This document shows, in pieces, positions 7,766 to 14,285 of a DNA stretch of 64,000 bases. Below the pieces are notes generated by a model that worked only from the letters and a program-made list of their open reading frames with translations, did not search any database and was not told where the DNA came from. Both the position numbers and the translations under genes were made by a program. Numbering within the stretch: position 1 is the stretch's first letter; the number at the start of each line of letters is the position of its first letter. This DNA comes from Massilia atriviolacea (GTDB lineage Bacteria; Pseudomonadota; Gammaproteobacteria; Burkholderiales; Burkholderiaceae_D). The stretch covers positions 483,202-547,201 of the forward strand of contig NZ_RXLQ01000003.1 of NCBI RefSeq assembly GCF_003953935.1, given 5' to 3'.

Positions 7766-7854
7766 GGCGCACCGTCCAGCATCAGCACGATCAGGTACAG
7801 CGCGGCAGCAGCACACATGCACGCGCCGGGGTGGCGGTCGAGGTAGCGGCTCAC
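7762..7854 (-). CDS. 30-aa membrane peptide, GTG start
   Basis: Another tiny gene held between neighbours by two exact 4-base overlaps (GTGA upstream, ATGA downstream). The peptide starts VSRYLDRHPG and has a hydrophobic stretch ALYLIVLML at residues 18-26, short for a full membrane span. The overlap geometry is the main evidence for expression. Confidence 0.5.
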   Translation of the reverse strand: MSRYLDRHPGACMCAAAALYLIVLMLDGAP

Positions 7855-8138
7855 GATGCTTGCTCCCCTTGCAGCCGCTCGGTCAGATCTGCGCGCCGCC
7901 GGGTCGCACTACCGGCTTCGGCGAACGATTTGCAGATGATGCTTTCGCAGGACGGCCCGACATTGCGGCCCTTGACGTTTCGCTCGGCGGGGCATCCACT
8001 GGACTTCATCCATTTATCGCAGTCGCCGCAACGCCGTCCGATCTTGGATATATCGTTTGTTAATTCGTTGATGCGGACCTGCTTTTGCATGGCCGAGTCT
8101 GCGCGTCCGAGCGCGTCGAAGATTTGGTCGAGGCTCAT
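7851..8138 (-). CDS. Cys-rich phage protein, 95 aa
   Basis: After a helical start (MSLDQIFDALGRADSAM), the protein contains CGDCDKWMKSSGCPAE and a further Cys pair in GPSCESIICKSF, which together look like a zinc-binding knuckle. Such short Cys-rich proteins are frequent in early phage operons. It overlaps both neighbours by 4 bases. The function is unknown. Confidence 0.65.
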   Translation of the reverse strand: MSLDQIFDALGRADSAMQKQVRINELTNDISKIGRRCGDCDKWMKSSGCPAERNVKGRNVGPSCESIICKSFAEAGSATRRRADLTERLQGEQAS

Positions 8139-8974
8139 GGCGCTTCCTTGGCTGCGAGAATGGCGGCGTCGACGTGCTGGATGACCTTGGCAATGATTTC
8201 GTCTGTCGTGTATCCGCTGTGCCAGTTGCCGATCTGGCGTAACAGCTTGCGAAACTCTGGCGTGTCGATGCTTTTTTGCTGCGCCGGAATGGCCGGCTGG
8301 GCCGGCGCGGCGGTGCGTGCTGCCTCGATCAATTTTTGCTCCGCTTCTTCACAGCGTTTCAGCAACCCTTCCACACCGTGATGATGGCAATGCTGCACGA
8401 ACAACTGCCGGGCGATAGTTGCGCCCTGCATCAGGCCCGTGCGCAATCCGTCGGTGTAATCGCTCGGCGCTGCCTGCTGCACCGGGGCGCTGTGCTCTGC
8501 CTTGATCGCTGCGAACACGCCAACAACGTTATGGTGCATAACGTTGATGCGCTCGGCGTGATGCACTTCCGCAGCAGATAGGCCGCATGCTGCCTGCTGC
8601 ACCGGGGCGGGCGCGGCGATAGACTTGCGGGCAAGGATAAGCGGCCCGCAAGTATTCGCCCATACCCCATCGTCTTTGCCATCCATAAGCACTGCAATTT
8701 CCTCCAGCGCCGCATCCCTTGCCGCCCCCGGCATGCCCGGCACCTGCACCGTGCGCTGGTAGCCGTCAGGGCCGGGCGCGGTGCACGAGGACCAGCTCGG
8801 GGCGGATGGCGCGGCGGCGAGCATGGCGCGGTATTTAGCGATGTCTGCATTGCGCTGCATGCTTTGCACTGACTGGCCCTGCACGCCGGCGCTCTTTGGC
8901 TTTGCGGCCAGCATGTCGTCGGTCGGCTCGACCGGCACCAGCTTCCAGCCGCTCTGCAATTTCTGTTCGTTCAT
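8135..8974 (-). CDS. Phage hypothetical protein with GWKLVPVEPTDDML start
   Basis: A 279-residue protein. Its first 35 residues carry GWKLVPVEPTDDMLAA, a motif found at the N-terminus of many otherwise variable early phage proteins. Repeated Pro/Ala/Gln linkers (APAPVQQAA twice) join short segments. The C-terminus (IDTPEFRKLLRQIG) is similar in style to the IDTP segment of the 395-aa protein in the same operon, suggesting exchange of modules. AGGGGATTACG before the ATG is a good ribosome binding site. Confidence 0.7.
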   Translation of the reverse strand: MNEQKLQSGWKLVPVEPTDDMLAAKPKSAGVQGQSVQSMQRNADIAKYRAMLAAAPSAPSWSSCTAPGPDGYQRTVQVPGMPGAARDAALEEIAVLMDGKDDGVWANTCGPLILARKSIAAPAPVQQAACGLSAAEVHHAERINVMHHNVVGVFAAIKAEHSAPVQQAAPSDYTDGLRTGLMQGATIARQLFVQHCHHHGVEGLLKRCEEAEQKLIEAARTAAPAQPAIPAQQKSIDTPEFRKLLRQIGNWHSGYTTDEIIAKVIQHVDAAILAAKEAP

Positions 8975-9027
8975 CGTAATCCCCTGTGAGGTGGTGGGGC
9001 GCCGCCCGAAGGCAGCGCGGGGTTGTG

Positions 9028-9183
9028 TTAGGCAATAGCCTTGGCGGCAATTTCTTGAATTGCGTCGCGGATCAAATGGCCGTCGCGCGATCCTTCCCGT
9101 GCAAGGCGTTCAATCTGCTTAAGGGCCGCCATGAGCAGCTCAATCTTTACATGCTCGCTTTCAGCTTCTTGTTTCGTGTCCAT
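9028..9183 (-). CDS. Small helical phage protein, 51 aa
   Basis: A short frame from ATG at 9183 to TAA. The product is a charged, helical peptide (MDTKQEAESEHVKIELLMAA to IQEIAAKAIA). It lies between two supported genes of the leftward operon, and its codon use (GC at third positions) matches them. The ribosome binding site is weak (GAAAGCAG). No family is recognised. Confidence 0.5.
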   Translation of the reverse strand: MDTKQEAESEHVKIELLMAALKQIERLAREGSRDGHLIRDAIQEIAAKAIA

Positions 9184-9268
9184 GATCTGCTTTCAGTAAG
9201 TGCGCCAGGCGGCGCTGTACTGCCGATGCCACCTCAAGGGTGGCGATGGATCGGCGGGGCGGGATGGG

Positions 9269-9592
9269 TCAGTTCAGGCCGCGATTCTTTTCCCACGGAC
9301 CCTGCATGGCTTCGTGCTTGGCGCGGGCTGCAATGCTCTTGCCGACTGGGCACATGTCGTGCTCGAAGTCGAGGTATTCGCCCATCTTTTCCAGCTGGGT
9401 GCCGGTGAACAGTTCGATGATGTTGGCGGTGCATCCGTGGGCGGTGATCGCCTCGACAATGTGGCCGTCGTCAGCGGTCGGGCGGGAGCCATACAGGTCC
9501 AGCTGGAGGGTGTCCGTCTGCTGCCAGCCCGCCAGCAGCAGGACGCCAGGAAGCTGCGAGGTGAGATTGCTGCTGTAGATCGGTGCGTTCAT
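9269..9592 (-). CDS. First gene of the leftward early operon, 107 aa, unknown
   Basis: The predicted start of the pL transcript is about 30 bases upstream. The ATG at 9592 is chosen over one at 9604 because GGAG lies eight bases before it. The product MNAPIYSSNLTSQLPG... has mixed alpha/beta character with a Cys-containing C-terminus (FEHDMCPVGKSIAARAKHEA). No domain is recognised. Being first after pL it may act in early regulation or host takeover; that is inference from position only. Confidence 0.65.
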   Translation of the reverse strand: MNAPIYSSNLTSQLPGVLLLAGWQQTDTLQLDLYGSRPTADDGHIVEAITAHGCTANIIELFTGTQLEKMGEYLDFEHDMCPVGKSIAARAKHEAMQGPWEKNRGLN

Positions 9593-9627
9593 TTGCGGCT
9601 CCATCTGGTTGCTGATTCGATGGAGTG

Positions 9628-9667
9628 AGTATAGAACTCTAAACAGCTACAGTCAAGAGTTCTAAAC
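9628..9667 (-). promoter_or_regulatory. Leftward early promoter pL with two operator sites
   Basis: On the minus strand, TTGACT (9651-9656) and TATACT (9628-9633) are separated by 17 bases. The spacer contains GTTTAGAGTTC (9634-9644) and a related GTTTAGAACTC lies just upstream of the -35 box (9657-9667). The same motif and the same box sequences occur in the rightward promoter near 11040-11071, so these are read as repressor operators controlling both early transcripts. Confidence 0.8.
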
Positions 9668-9706
9668 TATTTTTGCGAAATAATTTCATCCTCGAATCGC
9701 GGGACG

Positions 9707-9730
9707 AAAAAAAGCCCCGGCTAGCGGGGC
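9707..9730 (-). terminator. Rho-independent terminator after the surface-adhesin-like gene
   Basis: Read on the minus strand, GCCCCG-CTAGC-CGGGGC is followed by seven T residues. It ends the leftward transcript of the secreted-protein gene (9789-10223) before it reaches pL, which keeps that gene separate from the early operon. This is a typical moron arrangement. Confidence 0.85.
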
Positions 9731-9788
9731 GTTGTTGGGTGGGGGTATCGTGAGCAGCGAGCAATGACCGGCGTCAACATGGGCGAAG

Positions 9789-10223
9789 CTATTTGCCCTT
9801 CTTTTTTACGCCTGACGTCCGCCGCTCCGCCACTCCGCAAATAAAGCCGGCTACATGCTCGCCGATAGTGTCCGGGACCATTTCACGTAGATTTTTTGGG
9901 TTAAATTCAGCATGACTTTGCTCAACAACGTCCCCACCTGAATCGTATGCCAGAAATTGCACGACCACCCCAGTTTTACTTCGGCAATCAACGTACTCAA
10001 GATATTTTGTTGAAACGTACTTCTTGACGGGGAAATTTTGAGTTTCCTGTGGCGCATCAAGATCGGTCTTCACCCAAGCTTTCCAGTATTTCCCCACCTG
10101 CGAGATTGAGTGAATATCGACACTCACTGTGCTGCTTTCGCCGCCCGTCACAGCAAGCCAGTCTGCGCTCTGCGCGATGCCGGGCAAGCAAAACAACAGC
10201 GTTATTGTAATAGCTATTTTCAT
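9789..10223 (-). CDS. Secreted protein resembling surface-adhesin E; likely moron
   Basis: A 144-residue exported protein with signal peptide MKIAITITLLFCLPGIAQSA. The mature part begins DWLAVTGG and shows features of the surface-adhesin protein E-like family: an early WLAV, SVDIHSI, and a strand YLEYVDCRSKTG, with two cysteines that could pair. It lies between repressor and pL, has its own terminator and is lower in GC than its neighbours. These are signs of a lysogen-expressed gene acquired separately. Family assignment is moderate. Confidence 0.7.
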   Translation of the reverse strand: MKIAITITLLFCLPGIAQSADWLAVTGGESSTVSVDIHSISQVGKYWKAWVKTDLDAPQETQNFPVKKYVSTKYLEYVDCRSKTGVVVQFLAYDSGGDVVEQSHAEFNPKNLREMVPDTIGEHVAGFICGVAERRTSGVKKKGK

Positions 10224-10409
10224 ATTTAACCTATTCGGCATCCTGGCGTGCCGTAGCGCCTTAAACAATAAACACAGGTGTTACTTTCTGTGAACTACGG
10301 GCAACTTTTAGTTACACAAAGGTAAGAATATGCGTTGCGGGTCGGGAACTTTCGGCGTAATCTTGACCTGTCCAAGCGCACCATTTTGTTGATCTGGCAC
10401 AGGGAAAAG

Positions 10410-10646
10410 ATGAAAGCCGAAAACGAATTTCTTGCAGTGCACAATGCCCTAAATCCGAGTCTGCGCGAGCTGTGGCTTGGCATAGGTCGGTCGATGGCCG
10501 CCGAATCTGCGCAGCCTGTTCCGCTCAAGGGGCGGCCTTTACTGCGCCTTATTCCGGGTCACCTCGGTGCGGATGAGAACATTCTTCATCGTGGCTCGGA
10601 ACGCAATACGCCCCTCCTCATCCGTAAGCCTGTAGGCGGTCAATAA
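10410..10646 (+). CDS. Possible small protein, 78 aa, antisense to the repressor 3' end
   Basis: An ATG preceded by CAGGGAAAAG opens a 78-residue frame (MKAENEFLAVHNALNPSLRE...) in the gap between the surface-adhesin-like gene and the repressor, then runs antisense over the repressor's 3' end. The N-terminal 40 residues look protein-like (ELWLGIGRSMAAE); the rest may be a shadow of the repressor. No other gene is seen between 10224 and 10538. Confidence 0.25.
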   Translation: MKAENEFLAVHNALNPSLRELWLGIGRSMAAESAQPVPLKGRPLLRLIPGHLGADENILHRGSERNTPLLIRKPVGGQ

Positions 10647-11006
10647 CTGCTGCTCTTCCGCTGTCCCACACTTCGCGGTCAGCGCCTCATCCAATGTGAT
10701 CCGAGCCTCCTCGGCTGCCTCCGCCCGTGCCGCCGAGTGCCATGGGCGGTTGCCCTTCAAAAACGCCGCCGGCGGTTCATGCGGATCGCCGTCGCCTGTC
10801 ATCAGCCAAATATGCGAGAAGCCCAGCTCGCGCTCGATGTTCAGGGCGTATCGGATATCTATTGACTTGATCTTGTCGTTGAGCCACTGGTTCACGACAC
10901 TTTTTGACGCGCCCGATGCCTTGATAAGCCCGGTCTGGCCGCGCTCCCCCTCCAATTCAGGGGTTTCCTTGTAGATAAAGGCCAATCTTTCGGACAGTAG
11001 TTTCAT
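10539..11006 (-). CDS. CI-type phage repressor (helix-turn-helix, no peptidase domain)
   Basis: A 155-residue regulator expected to hold the prophage silent by binding the operators at pL and pR. Residues 22-60 (GLIKASGASKSVVNQWLNDK) form a Cro/CI helix-turn-helix, followed by a linker typical of phage repressors (GFSHIWLMTGDGDP). The C-terminal part lacks the Ser-Lys LexA/S24 peptidase domain of lambda CI, so RecA-driven self-cleavage is unlikely. ATG 11006 is used because residues before it overlap the operator. It is transcribed away from the Cro-like gene. Confidence 0.85.
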   Translation of the reverse strand: MKLLSERLAFIYKETPELEGERGQTGLIKASGASKSVVNQWLNDKIKSIDIRYALNIERELGFSHIWLMTGDGDPHEPPAAFLKGNRPWHSAARAEAAEEARITLDEALTAKCGTAEEQQLLTAYRLTDEEGRIAFRATMKNVLIRTEVTRNKAQ

Positions 11007-11011
11007 GTTAA

Positions 11012-11071
11012 GAATTCTAAACAAAGTTTGGTTTAGAGTGCTTGACTCGCTGCGGTTTAGCGTTCTATACT
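11012..11071 (+). promoter_or_regulatory. Rightward early promoter pR and operator region with three sites
   Basis: TTGACT at 11042-11047 and TATACT at 11066-11071 are 18 bases apart and repeat the boxes of pL. Operator-like 11-mers are at 11012-11022 (reverse orientation, next to the repressor start), 11031-11041 (GTTTAGAGTGC) and 11055-11065 (GTTTAGCGTTC, inside the pR spacer). Three sites between divergent repressor and Cro genes match the layout of a lambda-type switch. Confidence 0.8.
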
Positions 11072-11104
11072 GGATGCAGTTTCATCCAACGCCGAAGGTA
11101 AGCC

Positions 11105-11326
11105 ATGTCAAAACATCTAGTTGAGCCGGGAAAAGTAATCGAACTTCTCGGCGGGAACGCCAAAACAGCCGCGCTGTGCGAGGTGACGCCTGGGGCGGTT
11201 TCGCAATGGCTTCACAACGGAATCCCCCGCACCCAGCTCAAGTATCTGCGAGCCGTCCGCCCGGACGTGTTCGGGGAAGCCCCGGCGAAACGCAAACGGC
11301 AGCGCACCCCCGCGCCGCCACCCTGA
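11105..11326 (+). CDS. Cro-like regulator
   Basis: A 73-residue DNA-binding protein, first gene of the pR transcript and divergent from the repressor. KVIELLGGNAKTAALCEVTPGAVSQW, given here as GNAKTAALCEVTPGAVSQW, is a Cro/YdaS-type helix-turn-helix; the tail is short, basic and Pro-rich (AKRKRQRTPAPPP). GAAGGTAAGCC precedes the ATG. It would turn off repressor synthesis and favour lytic growth. Confidence 0.85.
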   Translation: MSKHLVEPGKVIELLGGNAKTAALCEVTPGAVSQWLHNGIPRTQLKYLRAVRPDVFGEAPAKRKRQRTPAPPP

Positions 11327-11383
11327 TCCATTGCAACAGAAGCATCCCCGAAGTCCCCACTGATCACCACAAGGAACCATCCC

Positions 11384-11632
11384 ATGAAAAGCAACCCGAA
11401 CGCTCGCAACATCTGTATCGAAATCCTCTTGAACGGCGCCGAGCGCAGCACGCTCGATGGCCTTCGCGGCGGCCTGGGCGCAAGCCCGTTCTTCCGCAGC
11501 CTGCTTCACGCCGAAGCGCGCACGCATGGTACGCCGCCAGCGCCGCCGAAGGAATCCCGACATTGCCGGGGTGCCGGACGCCCAGCCAGCCGCGCATCCA
11601 TCGCACGTCCGATGGTCCGGAGGCAGGTTTAA
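11384..11632 (+). CDS. Small early protein in the CII position, unknown
   Basis: AAGGAACCATCCC before the ATG gives a good ribosome binding site. The 82-residue product starts MKSNPNARNICIEILLNGAE and ends in a basic, Arg-rich tail. In lambda-like phages this place usually holds CII or another early activator, but no HTH is convincing here. Overlapping frames exist in this GC-rich stretch, so the coding call is only moderate. Confidence 0.45.
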   Translation: MKSNPNARNICIEILLNGAERSTLDGLRGGLGASPFFRSLLHAEARTHGTPPAPPKESRHCRGAGRPASRASIARPMVRRQV

Positions 11633-11693
11633 GGGTTTTCGATTACGAAACGAGCCAGCGCACAACGCAAGCCAATAACGAAGGAGCAACACA

Positions 11694-11750
11694 ATGACCA
11701 AGCAGACGAGCAAATACACCCGCAGCCAGCCGGCCGGAGGTGAATTGTGA
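11694..11750 (+). CDS. 18-aa leader-like peptide
   Basis: An excellent ribosome binding site (AAGGAGCAACACA) precedes an ATG whose 18-codon frame (MTKQTSKYTRSQPAGGEL) stops in a GTGA overlap with the next gene. It may be a real micro-gene or simply deliver ribosomes to the GTG start of its neighbour. Confidence 0.4.
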   Translation: MTKQTSKYTRSQPAGGEL

Positions 11751-11944
11751 ATATCTACGACCTGATCGAGTTTCAACAGGGCGACGTCAAGTACAAAGAG
11801 GACAAGGCGCTTCCGCGCGCTGTCGCCATCGGCCACATCACCCCGGAGCAGGCCACCCGCAAGATCGCCTGTGCCAAAGCCATCCTCGCCACCCTGGAAA
11901 CGGTTCGCGACCTGAGTAAGAACCCAGGGGGCAAGCATGGATGA
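11747..11944 (+). CDS. Small early phage protein, 65 aa
   Basis: A GTG start preceded by GGAGGTGAATT encodes a helical 65-residue protein (MNIYDLIEFQQGDVKYKEDK ...). The segment HITPEQATRKIACAKAILATLE is amphipathic. It overlaps the RMF-like gene downstream by 8 bases. No family is recognised. Confidence 0.6.
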   Translation: MNIYDLIEFQQGDVKYKEDKALPRAVAIGHITPEQATRKIACAKAILATLETVRDLSKNPGGKHG

Positions 11945-12152
11945 ACCCATCATTCTCCGCGCCCGCATCGAGCGGAAGGGCTACAACGCCGCTCTTCGTG
12001 GCGATGCGCCTGACGCCCACCACATGAACCACGGGTCTGCCGCAATGGCCGACTGGAACCGTGGCTATGCATTGGGTTTGGCCGAAGCGGCAGAACCCCA
12101 TCATGCCCCAGCCGGCGCCGAGCGTATTGATGCGCGTCAGGCAGGTTGCTGA
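11937..12152 (+). CDS. Ribosome modulation factor-like phage protein
   Basis: A 71-residue protein whose centre, GYNAALRGDAPDAHHM then WNRGYALG, follows the G-Y-x-A-x-x-G ... W-x-x-G-Y pattern of RMF-like proteins. Host RMF dimerises and silences ribosomes; the phage version may bind ribosomes or another RNA, which is unproven. It is tightly coupled to the replication gene by a TGATG junction. Confidence 0.6.
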   Translation: MDEPIILRARIERKGYNAALRGDAPDAHHMNHGSAAMADWNRGYALGLAEAAEPHHAPAGAERIDARQAGC

Positions 12153-12916
12153 TGGCCCGCGCGCGCAACATCAAACCCGGCCTCTACAAGAACGAGGATT
12201 TGGCCGAGTGCTCGATCTGGGCGCGCTTCGTGTTCCCTGGCTTGTGGATGCTGGCTGACCGTGACGGCCGTATGGAAGATCGCCCGAAGCGCATCAAGGC
12301 CGAACTGCTGCCGTTCGACAACGCCGACGTTGACCAGCTTCTCGATGAGCTGGCCCGCTACGGCTTCATCCTGCGCTACGAGGTGGACGGCCAGCGGTAT
12401 ATCCAAGTGCTCAAGTTCAGCGAGCACCAGACTCCACACGTCCGGGAACAGGCAAGCACCATACCTGCACCAGTCGAAACGGTGCCAAGCACAGCCAAGG
12501 CAGTGCCTAGGCATGACCTTGATGATGGCGTGTCATCGCCAAGATCGCCTGATTCTCTGATTCCCTCTTTACTGATACCTGATTCTCTGATTCCAGTAGA
12601 GGCAACACCCGCACCCGCAAAGCGCAAGGCCACAGCACCCGCTACGCGGTTGCCTGCTGACTGGCTTCCGACCGATGGCGATACCGAGTTCTGCAAAGCC
12701 GAACGTCCAGACCTCCGACTCACCGAGGTTGCAGACCGGTTCCGCGATTACTGGCATGCCATGCCGGGCACGAAGGGCCAGAAAGCCGACTGGAACGCGA
12801 CCTGGCGCAACTGGGTCCGCAACGAGCGGCGCGGCGTAGCGCAAGGCCCACCGCCCGGCGCCACGCCGAAGTTTGACCCCATTGCCTACGTGAACCGCAA
12901 CCGGATACCGCCATGA
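12152..12916 (+). CDS. Lambda O-like replication initiator
   Basis: A 254-residue protein expected to bind the phage origin and recruit the helicase loader made by the next gene. Residues 1-90 resemble the N-terminal winged domain of phage replisome organisers (SIWARFVFPGLWMLADRDGR, ELARYGFILRYEVDGQRYI). A low-complexity Ser/Pro/Leu middle is encoded by iteron-like repeats. The C-terminus (DRFRDYWHAMPGTKGQKADW, WVRNER) is the common ending of O-like/DnaT-like phage proteins. It overlaps the P-like gene by 4 bases, as O and P are coupled in lambda. Confidence 0.8.
   Translation: MARARNIKPGLYKNEDLAECSIWARFVFPGLWMLADRDGRMEDRPKRIKAELLPFDNADVDQLLDELARYGFILRYEVDGQRYIQVLKFSEHQTPHVREQASTIPAPVETVPSTAKAVPRHDLDDGVSSPRSPDSLIPSLLIPDSLIPVEATPAPAKRKATAPATRLPADWLPTDGDTEFCKAERPDLRLTEVADRFRDYWHAMPGTKGQKADWNATWRNWVRNERRGVAQGPPPGATPKFDPIAYVNRNRIPP
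12548..12594 (+). repeat. Iteron-like repeats, candidate phage replication origin
   Basis: A 17-base direct repeat (12548-12564 and 12578-12594) is itself made of two CTGATTC units, and a fifth diverged CTGATAC unit lies between the copies. The stretch is AT-rich within GC-rich coding DNA and lies inside the O-like gene, as the lambda origin lies inside gene O. Confidence 0.6.
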
Positions 12917-13662
12917 CTCCACTGACCGTTTTAGACCTGCCTGCATCGTCATCGACCCGCCCGTATTCGCAGTGGTTCGAGCCGGCCGCATCGCTGGGGA
13001 TCGCCTTCATCGACCACCTGTTCAACCGCCTGGACGGCGCCTATCCGCACAAGTGGCGTTCGAACTTCGCCAATCAGCAGGCCATCGACAACTGGGCCGA
13101 AAGCTGGGTCGAGGCGTTCGAAGAGGAGCGCATCACGCCGGCCGACGTGAAGATCGGGCTGCGCGAGTGCCGCAAGCGCTTCACCTGGCCGCCGAGCTGT
13201 GCCGAGTTCATCCAAGCATGCCGCCCTGGTGCCGATCCGTTGATCGCCTACCACGAAGCGCTGGCCGGCTTGGAAGCGCGCGGCAAGGGAGAGATGGGCA
13301 CGTGGTCGCACCCGGCGATCTACTGGGCGGCAAGCCTGCTGCGCATGGACCTGATGGGCCAGACCTACGCCGTCGTGAAAGACCGCTGGGCCGCGCTGCT
13401 CAAGTCGCAGATGGAACGCGGCGAGTGGGCGCCAATTCCCCCGGCGCGTGTGCTGCTGCCGATGCCTGACGTATCGCCGGCTGCCAAGGCGCACGCCACG
13501 AAGATGCTGGCTGACCTGGGCGCGAGCGGAATCATCAAGGGGCGCGGCGACGACTCGAAGGCATGGGCGAAGCGCATCCTCGACCGCCTGGAGCGCGGCG
13601 ACAAGGCGCTGTCGAGCCTGCAAATCAGCTTCGCCAAGACGGCGATGGGAGCTACAGCATGA
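12913..13662 (+). CDS. Lambda P-like replication protein (helicase loader)
   Basis: A 249-residue protein. The block WRSNFANQQAIDNWAESWVE followed by EEERITPADVKIGLRECRKR and WPPSCAEFIQACRP is the signature of lambda replication protein P relatives, which capture host DnaB and load it at the phage origin. The C-terminal third is basic and helical. The start overlaps the O-like gene in ATGA, and its own stop overlaps the next small gene in the same way. Confidence 0.85.
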   Translation: MTPLTVLDLPASSSTRPYSQWFEPAASLGIAFIDHLFNRLDGAYPHKWRSNFANQQAIDNWAESWVEAFEEERITPADVKIGLRECRKRFTWPPSCAEFIQACRPGADPLIAYHEALAGLEARGKGEMGTWSHPAIYWAASLLRMDLMGQTYAVVKDRWAALLKSQMERGEWAPIPPARVLLPMPDVSPAAKAHATKMLADLGASGIIKGRGDDSKAWAKRILDRLERGDKALSSLQISFAKTAMGATA

Positions 13663-13844
13663 GACTCGCCACCAACCACCTCGGCTACGCAGTCGAGCGC
13701 TTCGACGGCCCGACCATCGGATGGTTCGCCATCACCGATCCGTACAGCTTGCGCGAGTGGGCAGAAACCGCGCTGCATCTGATCGAGCGCACGCCGGGCG
13801 CCGAGTACCGCGTGTATCCGGCTATTTCACAAAAAGGAGAATGA
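13659..13844 (+). CDS. Small early phage protein, 61 aa
   Basis: It starts in an ATGA overlap with the P-like gene. The product MRLATNHLGYAVERFDGPTI... is a compact alpha/beta protein with a conserved-looking WFAITDPYSLREWAE segment. No family is recognised. Confidence 0.6.
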   Translation: MRLATNHLGYAVERFDGPTIGWFAITDPYSLREWAETALHLIERTPGAEYRVYPAISQKGE

Positions 13845-13845
13845 C

Positions 13846-14220
13846 ATGGGAGCATTTTGCGTTTATGGAATCAGCCGGTCGGTATGCAAGATCACGGCAA
13901 CGAAGAAGCAGCCAACAACAGGCAAAGGCACATCGAAGAGCCTGACGATTTCGGAGTTCGGCGCCGCGCGCGATGAGCTGGCCGAGAGGTTGTTCGCAGA
14001 AACGACCAAGCGCGGCAAGATTTCGCCAGAGCTGGACGCGCCGCAGTTTTGCATGGACTGGATCGCAGCCGGGAAAGACGAGGTCAAGGATTGCGTGATC
14101 ATGTCGCGCGGACCGAAGGTCGATAAAAACGGCGGCCCGGTCATCAAGCAGGGCGCGCCGGTGATGACGTGGGTCGAGTACGACCCGAAGTCGGCGCCAG
14201 CGTTCGGGCCGATGTCATGA
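13846..14220 (+). CDS. Phage hypothetical protein, 124 aa
   Basis: AAAAGGAGAATGAC before the ATG is a strong ribosome binding site. The protein has a basic low-complexity N-terminal region (TKKQPTTGKGTSKSL) and an alpha/beta C-terminal part (FCMDWIAAGKDEVKDCVIMS). It ends in an ATGA overlap with the 22-aa gene. The function is unknown. Confidence 0.6.
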   Translation: MGAFCVYGISRSVCKITATKKQPTTGKGTSKSLTISEFGAARDELAERLFAETTKRGKISPELDAPQFCMDWIAAGKDEVKDCVIMSRGPKVDKNGGPVIKQGAPVMTWVEYDPKSAPAFGPMS

Positions 14221-14285
14221 GGGTGACCATCTACGTCGAGGCCGACCCGCGCCAGCTCGTGCTGGATGAGGAGGTGCTGTCGTGA
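14217..14285 (+). CDS. 22-aa micro-gene between two coupled genes
   Basis: It starts in ATGA with the upstream stop and ends in GTGA with the start of the PP-loop gene. The peptide MRVTIYVEADPRQLVLDEEV is plausible as a single beta-strand and helix. Exact 4-base overlaps at both ends are the evidence; it may mainly serve translational coupling. Confidence 0.45.
   Translation: MRVTIYVEADPRQLVLDEEVLS

Noticed and set aside
10295..10528. 77-aa minus-strand frame between moron and repressor
   Set aside because: Poor codon use, no ribosome binding site, basic low-information sequence; the opposite-strand candidate is only slightly better.
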